Shown one piece after another: positions 7,137 to 15,690 of a stretch of 64,000 nucleotides of DNA. The DNA lies in assembly GCA_014204635.1 (NCBI GenBank), contig JACHLS010000013.1:62001-126000 (forward strand). The letters are read 5' to 3'. The DNA comes from Sporosarcina luteola. Its GTDB lineage: Bacteria > Bacillota > Bacilli > Bacillales_A > Planococcaceae. Under the pieces are notes generated by a model. The model saw nothing but the letters and a program-made list of their open reading frames with translations. It made no database searches and was not told the origin of the DNA. The translations under genes were made by a program, and so were the position numbers. Each line of letters starts with the position of its first letter. Position 1 is the stretch's first letter.

Positions 7137-9395
7137 TTACTTGCCTTCATCTCTTTTCGGCAAGGTGATGCCAAGCTTGTTTAACTTCTCATCCGCTTCT
7201 TTCGATGAAATGGTGCCTTCCCGCATTTGTGTCATAATCTGTTGCGCTTCCTGCTTCGTTTCCTCGTCCAATCCTTCGAACATGTCATCTGGTCTTTGCC
7301 CTTGCGGACGATCCATTCCACCAGGTGCAAAACCGCTGCCAGGACCTCCGTTCCCACCTGTCGTCACACCCGATTCGTTCAGCCATGTAGCAGACTCTGA
7401 GATTTCAAAGCTGACTAATTCTGTTCCGTCTTGATAATCCGTTTCTGAATAAAAGCCATCCCGATCCATTCCTATCGCTTTGCCGCCGGTATAGAGCGTG
7501 TACGTCTCTCCTTTCTTTATTTTTTCCGTGCTGATCAAAACGGAAGTAAATTCAACCTTCGGCGCCAATGTTACAATGCCGTTGCCTTGGGAATCAGCTA
7601 AATGAATCATAGTGCCAGCTGGCTGCACATTAGGGAATGTCATGACAATCGAGTTTTGGCCCGAATTATCTGAAGGGGCCATCGCCATTCCCGAACTTCC
7701 GGCTGTCAATAGGATGCCGCCGCTTAGTTCAAATGTCCCGTCATAATCCAAGGAACCGTTGCCGTTGTCTGTCGGCCCATTGACAATGACTGTCCCGCCC
7801 GTCATTTGAATGGACCCGTTCGAATCAAGCCCGTCCCCTTCCGTGTCGATGGAAATATAACCGCCCTGGATCACAAGGGACTTGTTGTCGTCATCCTCGC
7901 TTGAAGCATCTTGTAGATCATCCACTTGGTTTTGTAAATCGTATTCAGGATCACGTGTAGTTTTTTTCTGCTCGCCTGATTTGCTTGAAGCATCACCAGC
8001 AGCTGGCATTTTTCCTCTGTTACCCGGCGGCTCCCCAGCGGACGGCATGTCTACCGGTCGTTCAGGCAATTGATCACCAGTCTGCCCAGGAGGCATTCCT
8101 CCTCCACCAGGCATTCCAAACCCGGAACCGTCATTCCCACCGCTGACATTGATTCCATCATCGCTTGATACAATGTGAATTTCTCCATCGATGATTGTAA
8201 TCCGATTGCCTTCAATTCCTTCGTAGCTTTTTCGGATCGCAATCGTCCCACCGGCAGCCACGACAGATGAATCTGCATGGATGCCGTCATCCCCAGTCTC
8301 TATATCAAACGACCCATCCATTATTGTCACGCTGTCGTTGCTATGCAGGGCATCATCCAATGAATCGATCGTAAATGTACCGCCGCCGACTACGAGTTGA
8401 GTTGCCGCCTTCATTCCTTTCGTACTCGGAATATCTGAATCTTCGCTCGCACTTTCAGTCATTCCCCATGGATCAGGTCTCTGTTCACTTGCTTGGATGG
8501 ATTCCGGACTTCCTTCTCCTGTGTTTATTGAAAAGGTACCATCCGTTACGTATAACGACGTGGCCGCTTGAATACCGTCGTTGCCTGCTGTTATTTCAAA
8601 GCGCCCCCCTTCAATGGCTATACCGCCCTTGCCCTCTTTTTCCACATTCGTCGATTTAATACCGTCCCCACCGACTTTGATGGCGATAGAACCATCCTTT
8701 ACGCCGACAACATCCCGGCCGACGATCCCATCATCAACTGCTTCAACCTCTATTGTTCCGCCTGTTATTTTTAAATCATCTTTGCTTTTTATTCCGTCAT
8801 TCATATTTCCGTCAACGCGAAGAACGCCTGTCCCATTTATTGTCAAATCATCTTTACTGAATAAGGCTGCATTCGGCTCATCATCAGAAGACTCAACCAG
8901 CACATATTCTTTTGCGTCCGATAATGTATTCAGAGTATCCTCCGCTAACGATATGACCGTATTTCCCGCATTTTTAATAAAAATTGGTGCTGTAGTTTCC
9001 GAATGAATTTCCACTCCATTCAGTATAAGCCTCACCGTCCCTTCATCTTCCGCGTCGACGATAATCTGACCATCAGCCCATGCCCCGCTGAACACATAGA
9101 CACCGGATGTCTTGATTGTTACATTTCCTTCACTTGCCAATATCGATTGGGATTCACTGAGGATTGCCTTGCTCCCCTTCAACTCGATATATGTTGGCTT
9201 TTCATCTTTCCAATCTGTGTAATCATCAACTTCATCATAGGTGACCATCTGACGGATTGCTTCTTTCATTTCTACACCTGATATTGTATGCGTTATCTCT
9301 TCCTGCGAGCCATCTTCCACTTGGTCACCACTGCACGAAGCCAATAATAACGCGGAAATTGATATGGCCGCCATATAACTCCATTTGGATTTCAT
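7137..9395 (-). CDS. Beta-helix carbohydrate-binding lipoprotein (Cthe_2159/DUF4353 family)
   Basis: The 752-residue protein has a lipoprotein signal peptide with lipobox LASC and Cys21, so it is anchored on the outer face of the membrane. The body consists of many beta-helix coils with repeated DDGI, NDGI and GDGI turns, as in Cthe_2159, a family shown to bind polygalacturonate-like polysaccharides and calcium. A Gly/Pro-rich linker (around GGGGMPPGQTGD) splits the repeats, and the C-terminus holds the EETKQEAQQIMTQMREG helix. The ATG at 9395 follows AAGGAG with 7-nt spacing; a longer frame to 9440 lacks this. It is divergent from the two-component system, with which it shares a regulatory region. 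Confidence 0.88.
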   Translation of the reverse strand: MKSKWSYMAAISISALLLASCSGDQVEDGSQEEITHTISGVEMKEAIRQMVTYDEVDDYTDWKDEKPTYIELKGSKAILSESQSILASEGNVTIKTSGVYVFSGAWADGQIIVDAEDEGTVRLILNGVEIHSETTAPIFIKNAGNTVISLAEDTLNTLSDAKEYVLVESSDDEPNAALFSKDDLTINGTGVLRVDGNMNDGIKSKDDLKITGGTIEVEAVDDGIVGRDVVGVKDGSIAIKVGGDGIKSTNVEKEGKGGIAIEGGRFEITAGNDGIQAATSLYVTDGTFSINTGEGSPESIQASEQRPDPWGMTESASEDSDIPSTKGMKAATQLVVGGGTFTIDSLDDALHSNDSVTIMDGSFDIETGDDGIHADSSVVAAGGTIAIRKSYEGIEGNRITIIDGEIHIVSSDDGINVSGGNDGSGFGMPGGGGMPPGQTGDQLPERPVDMPSAGEPPGNRGKMPAAGDASSKSGEQKKTTRDPEYDLQNQVDDLQDASSEDDDNKSLVIQGGYISIDTEGDGLDSNGSIQMTGGTVIVNGPTDNGNGSLDYDGTFELSGGILLTAGSSGMAMAPSDNSGQNSIVMTFPNVQPAGTMIHLADSQGNGIVTLAPKVEFTSVLISTEKIKKGETYTLYTGGKAIGMDRDGFYSETDYQDGTELVSFEISESATWLNESGVTTGGNGGPGSGFAPGGMDRPQGQRPDDMFEGLDEETKQEAQQIMTQMREGTISSKEADEKLNKLGITLPKRDEGK

Positions 9396-9438
9396 TGTCT
9401 TACTCCTTCCCCTGGCCTTCACTTGTTCAATGAAATCC

Positions 9439-9471
9439 ATTATCTAGTTCCAACCTTAATCCAACCTTAAA
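9439..9471 (-). promoter_or_regulatory. Two 11-bp direct repeats plus -10 box in front of the beta-helix gene
   Basis: On the minus strand TTTAAGGTTGG (9461-9471) is followed directly by ATTAAGGTTGG (9450-9460), then 5 bases and -10 GATAAT (9439-9444). The 11-bp period is typical of OmpR/PhoB-type activator sites that replace the -35 box. The same layout occurs at 11593-11625. Confidence 0.75.
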
Positions 9472-9556
9472 GCAGCGAAAAAACATTTTCTTGCATTCCA
9501 TTCATTCGTTCCTGTACTATTCATTACATAAATCAGGGGACAAGAAGGTGAAGTAG

Positions 9557-10243
9557 ATGAAGTTGCTTATCATAGAAGATGATCCCTATCTTTCCGATAC
9601 GATTCGAGAGACGGCTGAAAGAATGTTCGATGTCCAACAGGCATATAACGGCGAGGACGGCTTGTTTTTGGCCGAGCAAAACATTTTTGACATCATCATT
9701 TTGGATATCATGCTCCCTCACATGAATGGATACGAGGTTCTTCGGCAACTGCGGAAGAACAATATTACAACGCCTGTTATGATGTTGACTGCGAAAGATG
9801 GTATAGACGATAAAATACACGGTTTTAAAGTCGGGGCCGATGATTATATCGTGAAACCGTTTCACCGAGAGGAACTGTTGCTCCGCCTGGAAGCAATTCT
9901 GAGACGGGTCGGTGGTTTTCAAGAAGAGAATGCCATGACATTTAAAAAATTGAAGCTTGATTTAAAAAAGAAGACCGCCTCTATCGGTGAGAAGACCCTT
10001 TTAGTGAACGGAAAACAATTCGAACTATTAGAGTATTTGATTGTCAACAAAAATACGATTTTAACAAAAGAACAGATTTTTGACCGGATTTGGGGATTTG
10101 AGTCGGACACGTCCACAACAGTCGTGGAGGTGTATGCGAGTAAATTGCGTAAAAACTTGAAAGCGCTGAATTATGACATATACATCAAAACATTTCGCGG
10201 GTTAGGCTATATGTGGACAGAAAATGGTGAGGCCGATGTATAA
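9557..10243 (+). CDS. OmpR-family response regulator of the surface cluster
   Basis: The 228-residue protein has a receiver domain with acidic pocket EDD (7-9), phospho-acceptor Asp50 in IILDIMLPHMNG, Thr78 and Lys100 in VKPFHREELL. A winged-helix DNA-binding domain follows, with LTKEQIFDRIWG and TVVEVYASKLRKNL. It overlaps the histidine kinase gene by 20 bases, so they form one pair. Neighbours and the repeated TTAAGGTT sites on both sides indicate that it controls the beta-helix gene and the VTC/DUF4956 genes. The start at 9557 has AGAAGGTGA upstream. Confidence 0.93.
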   Translation: MKLLIIEDDPYLSDTIRETAERMFDVQQAYNGEDGLFLAEQNIFDIIILDIMLPHMNGYEVLRQLRKNNITTPVMMLTAKDGIDDKIHGFKVGADDYIVKPFHREELLLRLEAILRRVGGFQEENAMTFKKLKLDLKKKTASIGEKTLLVNGKQFELLEYLIVNKNTILTKEQIFDRIWGFESDTSTTVVEVYASKLRKNLKALNYDIYIKTFRGLGYMWTENGEADV

Positions 10244-11528
10244 AACCAAACTGTTCCGGAAAGAGCAATTAAAATTCATGCTGCTCAATTTAGTCGCCTT
10301 TTCATTCATTTTCACCATCTTTGACATCATTATTTTCCATGAAGTACAGCGCACCTTGTTTTCGAAAGCGGATCATGAACTGGAGGCGTTCCAGGACATG
10401 ATCACCGACCAAATGTTGCCTAGGACCGAGATTCCGTTGCGAGAAAAAGGGCCGAACCGCAACCTTTCTCGGGAAGGGCGACAGCCGAATCCGAATCCAC
10501 GGATCATCGTGCTCAAATGGGATGAACAAGGGACCATTGCGAATGAAAATGAAATCGGCACACTGCTCTATGAAAACTATTTTCAGACATACAAACTTGA
10601 TCGAAAAAATTTGGATGTGTTAACAACCACAACGATTGATGATGAGTACCATTTCAGGACCATCCTCTTCCATAACCCAACGGATGAGAGCGCTGTCTAC
10701 ACGGAGCTTCTTATCAATATTGATGCGGAGTATACAATTGTCGATAACTTTGCTGAGTTGTTATGGATTTGTTCAATCCTGTTCATTCTGCTGTCAATAA
10801 CGGCCAGTTATGTATTGTCCAAAAAAATGATGAAACCGATCATTCATTCTTGGAACAAACAAGCTGAATTTGTTGAAAATGCCTCCCATGAGTTGCGGAC
10901 TCCACTGACCATCGTCCAAAATAAACTGGAGGCGCTTCTAGTGGAGCCCGAAGAAAAAATTATGAATAGATTTGAGCATATTGCCCTCGGCCTATCAGAA
11001 ACACGGCGGTTGTCCAAATTGACAACCGATTTATTGACGTTGGCAAGAGCGGACTCTTCGGAAACCGAGTTGATGAAGCAACCCATTCGAATAGATGACT
11101 TAATCGAGGAAGTGTGCAGCCCTTTCATGGATATTGCCGAGTCGCAGGACAAATCTTTTTCCTTGGCACTTCAAAGTGCGGCGACCATCGAGGCGGACGA
11201 AGCCCGTCTCCATCAATTGCTCGTCATCCTGTTGGATAATGCGCTTAAATATACTGCCCAGCAGGATGAGATTCAAGTGAAGACGTATAAAGAGGAATCC
11301 AAAGTAATGATTGAGGTGAGCGATACCGGAATCGGCATCAAGCCCGAAAATACACAGCATATATTCGATCGTTTCTATCGGGAAGATAAAGCGCGCTCTC
11401 GTGAAACCGGCGGCACTGGACTTGGTCTTTCGATCGCCCAATGGATTGTTGACAAGCACGGCGGCACCATATCGGTCTCGCGGAATAAACCGAAAGGGAC
11501 CACATTTAAAATTAAAATACCAACATAA
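10224..11528 (+). CDS. Sensor histidine kinase of the surface cluster
   Basis: The 434-residue kinase has two membrane segments (about 20-40 and 175-197) enclosing an extracytoplasmic sensor region of about 135 residues. Phospho-acceptor His222 lies in ENASHELRTPLTIV. The ATPase domain shows N-box ILLDNALKYTA, G1 DTGIGI, F-box FDRFYREDKA and G2 GGTGLGLSIAQW. There is no clear HAMP consensus between the second membrane segment and the H-box. The start could also be the ATG at 10236; the overlap with the regulator makes translational coupling likely. The signal sensed is unknown, presumably a wall or polysaccharide state. Confidence 0.92.
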   Translation: MVRPMYKTKLFRKEQLKFMLLNLVAFSFIFTIFDIIIFHEVQRTLFSKADHELEAFQDMITDQMLPRTEIPLREKGPNRNLSREGRQPNPNPRIIVLKWDEQGTIANENEIGTLLYENYFQTYKLDRKNLDVLTTTTIDDEYHFRTILFHNPTDESAVYTELLINIDAEYTIVDNFAELLWICSILFILLSITASYVLSKKMMKPIIHSWNKQAEFVENASHELRTPLTIVQNKLEALLVEPEEKIMNRFEHIALGLSETRRLSKLTTDLLTLARADSSETELMKQPIRIDDLIEEVCSPFMDIAESQDKSFSLALQSAATIEADEARLHQLLVILLDNALKYTAQQDEIQVKTYKEESKVMIEVSDTGIGIKPENTQHIFDRFYREDKARSRETGGTGLGLSIAQWIVDKHGGTISVSRNKPKGTTFKIKIPT

Positions 11529-11538
11529 CCAAGACGAT

Positions 11539-11580
11539 ATCAGGCGTCGGGATAACCTCTTCCCTTCTCCTGATTTTTTT
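11539..11580 (+). terminator. Terminator after the histidine kinase gene
   Basis: ATCAGG (11539-11544) pairs with CCTGAT (11569-11574), with inner GGG/CCC pairing, and is followed by a run of seven T. Confidence 0.75.
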
Positions 11581-11592
11581 ATTCTCAACTCC

Positions 11593-11625
11593 CTTAAGGT
11601 TTGTTTAAGGTTCGTCCCTAATAAT
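11593..11625 (+). promoter_or_regulatory. Two 11-bp direct repeats plus -10 box in front of the VTC gene
   Basis: CTTAAGGTTTG (11593-11603) and TTTAAGGTTCG (11604-11614) are followed 5 bases later by AATAAT (11620-11625). Spacing from the second repeat to the -10 hexamer is identical to the site at 9439-9471, which supports activation by the same regulator. Confidence 0.75.
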
Positions 11626-11641
11626 ACGAATCACCGGGGAA

Positions 11642-12361
11642 ATGAAAGGAATGATACAACAAATGGCGACGACAGATAAAAAGGGTCTGCAAGGCCGAAT
11701 AGAACTGAAACATGAGATTACCGAGATGGATTGTTATCTCCTGCGGAATCGGCTGAAGCATACCATGCAATCCGACCCGCATGTGAATGCTCGAGGGACC
11801 TACTTCATCCGAAGCGTCTACTTTGATAATTTCGATAACAAAGTATTAACTGAGAAGAAAGAAGGATATTTGGATCGCGATAAGTTCCGGGTTCGTCTCT
11901 ATGACTATAAATCGGAAGTGCTCCATTTAGAAAAGAAAAGCAAACGGAACAACCTGACATACAAGCAGAAATGCCGTATTACCGCCGATGAATATGAAAG
12001 GATTCGCTGTGGAGACATTAGATGGCTGGAGAATGAGGAAAGAAGTTTGCTGCAGGAATTATGGATCCAAATGACTCTCTACCAATTAAAGCCAATTACC
12101 GTTGTGGACTATGAACGGGAAGTATTCATCTATCCCCACGGCAATGTCCGGGTGACGTTTGATAGCCATATCAAAACAAGCTTCCGGAACAATGACCTGC
12201 TCAATCCTGAATTGCCCATGGTTGCAACGGATTCCGATACTGTCATTTTGGAAGTGAAATACGACAACTACTTGCCCGACACCATAAAACAATTGCTTCA
12301 ATTGGGAGACAGACGGAAAGGCACCTATTCTAAATACCAAATTAGCAGGATGTTTGGTTAA
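11642..12361 (+). CDS. VTC-domain protein (polyphosphate polymerase-like)
   Basis: The 239-residue protein matches the bacterial VTC domain found next to CotH and DUF4956 genes. Basic residues expected to line the tunnel are seen in IELKHEIT, YFIRSVYFDN, RDKFRVRLYDYK and HLEKKSKRNNLTYKQKCRI, with acidic metal-binding positions in VVDYEREVF and VILEVKYDN. Yeast VTC4 makes polyphosphate from ATP; whether the bacterial homologues do so is not established. Three in-frame ATG codons (11642, 11651, 11663) compete and none has a perfect ribosome binding site. It is followed by the DUF4956 gene, 52 bases on. Confidence 0.88.
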   Translation: MKGMIQQMATTDKKGLQGRIELKHEITEMDCYLLRNRLKHTMQSDPHVNARGTYFIRSVYFDNFDNKVLTEKKEGYLDRDKFRVRLYDYKSEVLHLEKKSKRNNLTYKQKCRITADEYERIRCGDIRWLENEERSLLQELWIQMTLYQLKPITVVDYEREVFIYPHGNVRVTFDSHIKTSFRNNDLLNPELPMVATDSDTVILEVKYDNYLPDTIKQLLQLGDRRKGTYSKYQISRMFG

Positions 12362-12413
12362 TTAAAAGACTTCACTGCTTTGCGCCTACAAAAAATACGG
12401 AGGAATCTACAAA

Positions 12414-13094
12414 ATGGACAAGATCACATTTACAGACATTTTCAAGTCAAGCTTTCTCGAGAAGACTTCAAGTTTTTCAATCATTGATTCATTAATCGGT
12501 TTGCTTGCCGGATTTTTCATCGGGCTGTTCATCTATTGGGTATATAAGAAGACATTTACCGGTGTCATCTACTCCCATTCATTCAATATCGCGCTCATCG
12601 TCATGACGATGGCAACTGCCTTGATTATCATGGGCATTTCGTCCAATATCTTGCTATCTCTCGGCATGGTCGGCGCTTTATCCATCGTGCGCTTTCGAAC
12701 GCCTATCAAGGATCCAATGGATATTGTCTATATTTTCTGGGCAATTGTCTCAGGCATCTTATGCGGAGCAGGCTTTATCCCGCTAGCGGTTCTTGGCTCT
12801 GTGCTGATCGGCCTTGTATTAATGCTTTTCATTAATCGGGTGAAGATCGAAAACCCGTATTTGCTTGTCGTCCGGTATGATAAAACAGCAATCGAAACCC
12901 CGATTGAGCAGGTTGTTGCACAACATACACTTAAACATACGATCAAGTCAAAATCCATCATGCCAGGCGGCCATGAAATCACCTATGAAGTTCGCATCAA
13001 GCAAAACGATATGAATTTCGTCAACACCCTTTCTCATATCGAAGGCGTCGAGTCTGCAATTATGTTGAGCTATGATGGGAATTTCACAGCCTAA
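12414..13094 (+). CDS. DUF4956 membrane protein
   Basis: The 226-residue protein has four membrane segments in its first 145 residues, with the family signature LGMVGALSIVRFRTPIKDP between them, and a cytosolic C-terminal domain of about 80 residues. DUF4956 proteins are a constant partner of VTC-domain and CotH-type genes; their function is not known. The ATG at 12414 follows CGGAGG. It ends the cluster and is followed by a terminator. Confidence 0.9.
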   Translation: MDKITFTDIFKSSFLEKTSSFSIIDSLIGLLAGFFIGLFIYWVYKKTFTGVIYSHSFNIALIVMTMATALIIMGISSNILLSLGMVGALSIVRFRTPIKDPMDIVYIFWAIVSGILCGAGFIPLAVLGSVLIGLVLMLFINRVKIENPYLLVVRYDKTAIETPIEQVVAQHTLKHTIKSKSIMPGGHEITYEVRIKQNDMNFVNTLSHIEGVESAIMLSYDGNFTA

Positions 13095-13104
13095 AAACAA
13101 GCAT

Positions 13105-13138
13105 GCCCCCTCCGGATCATTTACTGGAAGGGGCTTCT
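13105..13138 (+). terminator. Terminator after the DUF4956 gene
   Basis: GCCCCCTCCGG (13105-13115) pairs with TGGAAGGGGC (13125-13134) apart from one bulge; a short T-rich tail follows. Confidence 0.7.
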
Positions 13139-13259
13139 TGTGGATTCTTACAGGTCATTCAAGACACTTAGGTTTGGATGAATAGAGGTATGTTCTTCGC
13201 ACCAAACCTCAAAAACCTGTATATACTTGCAAAACAAAAGGAATATATAAGTTGAATAA

Positions 13260-13300
13260 TGTAACATATAAATTGCATTATGGAATTTATATGTTACAAT
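13260..13300 (+). promoter_or_regulatory. Promoter inside a perfect 15-bp inverted repeat (likely operator)
   Basis: TGTAACATATAAATT (13260-13274) and its exact complement (13284-13298) flank a 9-bp centre. A promoter is embedded in it: -35 TTGCAT at 13273-13278, 16-bp spacer, -10 TACAAT at 13295-13300. A dimeric repressor bound to the palindrome would block this promoter; the XRE protein encoded next is the natural candidate. Confidence 0.7.
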
Positions 13301-13325
13301 TTGATATATAAGGGGTTGAGAGGTC

Positions 13326-13529
13326 TTGAAAAACAATTTGAAAGTAGCCCGTGTTCAAGCGAATCTTACGCAACAAGAACTAGCCGTAAAAGTAGGGATA
13401 ACTCGCCAAACAATTAGTTTGATTGAAAAAGGAACATATAATCCAACTTTAAAACTTTGCCTCACTATCTGTTATGCAGTCAATAAAACGTTGGATGAAA
13501 TATTCTGGATTGACAAGGAGTGTGAATAG
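13326..13529 (+). CDS. Small XRE-family transcriptional regulator
   Basis: A 67-residue protein that is almost only a helix-turn-helix domain: LKVARVQANLTQQELAVKVG, then ITRQTISLIEKGTYNPTLKL and LDEIF at the end. This compact type (YozG-like) usually regulates its own operon together with small membrane proteins. The start is TTG at 13326, after GGGG and GAGAGG sequences. Its stop lies 5 bases before the next start, so the two are translationally coupled. Confidence 0.88.
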   Translation: MKNNLKVARVQANLTQQELAVKVGITRQTISLIEKGTYNPTLKLCLTICYAVNKTLDEIFWIDKECE

Positions 13530-13533
13530 AGCG

Positions 13534-14160
13534 ATGCCAATACAGCGGATCCAAGATGAACGTCTGGCATTGAAAAACCTGCAAAATATACGATATGTTT
13601 ATGTCCTACAAACCCTAGGGATCATTGGGATCCTGGCATATAAATTTGTTGCAGAAGGGATGAATAGTTTAATAGAAAACCCTTCCCTATTAATGCTATT
13701 TATTGTTTCCACCATTTTATTGGCATTCCTGTCAAATGGCCGGGATGAACGTCTACTTTTAAGAAACCTCCAGATCATGCGTATTGCTTACGCGATACAG
13801 ACCTTGGGAATAATAGGAATCCTGCTATACGATTTCATATTGAGTGGAATGAACGGAATGAAACAAAACCCCTTATGGATTTTGTTTATCGTTGTATCAA
13901 CTATCCTTGCGTTTTTATCAATGGACAGTAGTGTGGAACACGAAACAAATGATTCTTCCCCACTAAAAGGGCTATTGATATCGCTTTTAGTGGTGACTGG
14001 AATTAGTATAGTGACTGGAATTTTCACAAGTTATAGTGAAGGTTTTACGGGAGTAGATGGGCTGTTAACAGGGGGGCTTTTTCTTATATGTGGTTCAGTT
14101 CCCTTCCTTTTTATCTATAACTTGCGTAAGAAAAAAAGAGATGAAAATATGGATGAATAG
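13534..14160 (+). CDS. Membrane protein with internal duplication
   Basis: A 208-residue integral membrane protein of no named family. Residues of about 7-66 and 69-127 are a clear tandem duplication: both contain DERL, then L(K/R)NLQ, then a QTLGIIGIL helix, then a short loop with GMN, then a second helix ending in LAFLS. A third, unrelated part has two more helices and a basic end (LRKKKRDENMDE). The ATG at 13534 was chosen over upstream frames because the duplicated part starts there, and AAGGAG lies at 13515-13520. It may act with the small proteins that follow. Confidence 0.8.
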   Translation: MPIQRIQDERLALKNLQNIRYVYVLQTLGIIGILAYKFVAEGMNSLIENPSLLMLFIVSTILLAFLSNGRDERLLLRNLQIMRIAYAIQTLGIIGILLYDFILSGMNGMKQNPLWILFIVVSTILAFLSMDSSVEHETNDSSPLKGLLISLLVVTGISIVTGIFTSYSEGFTGVDGLLTGGLFLICGSVPFLFIYNLRKKKRDENMDE

Positions 14161-14213
14161 CAATTCGATGGTTGGTTCTTGTATTTTAGAAAACTTTCAA
14201 AGGGGATGATAAT

Positions 14214-14378
14214 ATGATGCCTAAAAAACAACGAATCATTTGGGGAATTTTTTACTTACTCTTAATACCACTGCCTTTGTTGTACTTCTATTGGGACAAT
14301 ATAGTTGGCTTGGTTGGCGGAGCTTTCTTCTTATATATTGCTTATTATATATTCTTTCGAAATCAACCCAACGAGTAG
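14214..14378 (+). CDS. Small membrane protein, 54 residues
   Basis: A short open frame with AAAGGGG before the ATG. The product begins MMPKKQRIIWG and has two hydrophobic helices separated by YFYWDN. No family recognised. It lies 53 bases after the duplicated membrane protein gene in the same direction and belongs to the same operon. Confidence 0.65.
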   Translation: MMPKKQRIIWGIFYLLLIPLPLLYFYWDNIVGLVGGAFFLYIAYYIFFRNQPNE

Positions 14379-14429
14379 TGGTGGCGTACTGCTTGATTGA
14401 ATGAAACACAGGAAGGAGTGTAGAGGATT

Positions 14430-14594
14430 ATGCAATCTACAGAAAAGCTAAGCATTCTCATCCTATTTAGTTTAACAATAGCTGTTTATTTTATTGATGG
14501 ATATCATGACTTTTTCCAACCGCTACTCTTTGTTCTTTTAGCCGTAAGCATAGGTTATTCTATCGTGTTCAGGAAAGAGCTAGATTATCAATGA
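14430..14594 (+). CDS. Small membrane protein, 54 residues
   Basis: The ATG at 14430 follows AGGAAGGAG. The product has two hydrophobic segments around FIDGYHDFFQP and ends in FRKELDYQ. No family recognised. It is the last gene of the operon that begins at 13326; a terminator follows at 14647. Confidence 0.65.
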   Translation: MQSTEKLSILILFSLTIAVYFIDGYHDFFQPLLFVLLAVSIGYSIVFRKELDYQ

Positions 14595-14646
14595 ATTCTG
14601 CTGTTACGCAGCATGTACAACTAATTATGGACTGAAGAAAGTCACG

Positions 14647-14687
14647 AAGAGCCGGTAACCCTTATAAGATAAGGATTTTCGGCTCTT
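14647..14687. terminator. Terminator between convergent genes
   Basis: AAGAGCCG (14647-14654) pairs with CGGCTCTT (14680-14687), with further pairing inside. It can serve both the operon ending at 14594 and the minus-strand gene ending at 14703. Confidence 0.65.
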
Positions 14688-14702
14688 ACTCTATTGCAGT
14701 TC

Positions 14703-14930
14703 CTATTTTTGTGATAAAGGTTTTTCCGGTCGATTACAGCAATATTTGCAATTGGGATCATTGCACTTAGACTCAAGCCAATTATTACATTTCGGACAAA
14801 AATACGTATCAAAATCATCGTAGTAAATTAAATTAAAGTTGCATGTGGAGCAATACTTTTCTTCTTCGATTTGACCATACAATTCAAAGTCACCAATCGT
14901 CACTTTTCCATGAAGCTCTTTTATTTCCAT
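14703..14930 (-). CDS. Small zinc-ribbon-like protein
   Basis: A 75-residue cytosolic protein with a probable zinc ribbon: CSTC and, 18 residues on, CPKC, followed by a second cysteine cluster (CNDPNCKYCC). The N-terminus reads MEIKELHGKVTIGDFELYG. Family not recognised. The ATG at 14930 is behind GGGAGGGGG; a longer frame to 14987 lacks a ribosome binding site. Confidence 0.75.
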   Translation of the reverse strand: MEIKELHGKVTIGDFELYGQIEEEKYCSTCNFNLIYYDDFDTYFCPKCNNWLESKCNDPNCKYCCNRPEKPLSQK

Positions 14931-15069
14931 GAAACCCCCTCCCAAAGCACTTTTATATTCGGTAGACGAAAAACACCTTTTTGGCAATTTTTATCCTCAA
15001 CTCTCTTTGAATTTGAAACAGTTATGATTATAATCGCCTATAGTTTTTCTATAAATATGAAAAGCAGAT

Positions 15070-15666
15070 CTACTGCTTCCCTGCCATTTCTCTCTGCTTC
15101 TCAGATAGCTTCGTCATTCGCTCGGATAATAGAAGAGTATACGAAGCAAGTTCCTCCTTTGTTTTGGTTTCGACATAGAACGGCTCACCAAAGCTAATGG
15201 TCGCTTTCCTCATTTTCAGCAGTTCACGAATTGACCGGGGGCCTTCATATACCGCGGGTACTACGGGTGCTTTTGCCAGGTTTGCAATCGTAACCGCCCC
15301 TCGTTTCAACGCAACATCTTCGGTCGTTCGGGTGCCTCCTGGAAATATACCGACCACTTCTCCACGTTTCAAGAGTTTGATCGGAATTTTAATACTGCTT
15401 GGAGAAGGATTCTCCCGATTCACCGGAAATGCGTTCAACTTTCTAAGAAAGGAGGATAGCAACTTGACCTGAAACAGTTCTTGTTTCGCCATGAAATGAA
15501 TTGGCCTAGGTAAGCAAACCGCCAAAACGACAACATCCAACCAGCCTTTATGGGTGCATGTAACAATATACCCTCCTTCTGAAGGAAGCAAATGCTCGTC
15601 TTTGATTTCATATTTTCCAAGCAATCCTAGAATCATTCTTGCGATTCTCGAAATCACTGCATACAT
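15070..15666 (-). CDS. plsC: 1-acyl-sn-glycerol-3-phosphate acyltransferase (PlsC)
   Basis: The 198-residue membrane-associated enzyme makes phosphatidic acid by acylating lysophosphatidic acid. It has the HX4D motif in THKGWLDV, and GIFPGGTRTTED, where the usual FPEGTR glutamate is glycine, a form I recall from other bacilli PlsC proteins. VPAVYEGP is the fourth motif. It is monocistronic; the ATG at 15666 follows AAAAGGTGA. A FapR-type operator overlaps the promoter, as for yhdO/plsC in the B. subtilis FapR regulon. Confidence 0.92.
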   Translation of the reverse strand: MYAVISRIARMILGLLGKYEIKDEHLLPSEGGYIVTCTHKGWLDVVVLAVCLPRPIHFMAKQELFQVKLLSSFLRKLNAFPVNRENPSPSSIKIPIKLLKRGEVVGIFPGGTRTTEDVALKRGAVTIANLAKAPVVPAVYEGPRSIRELLKMRKATISFGEPFYVETKTKEELASYTLLLSERMTKLSEKQREMAGKQ

Positions 15667-15690
15667 TCAATCACCTTTTATCATCTTGTT

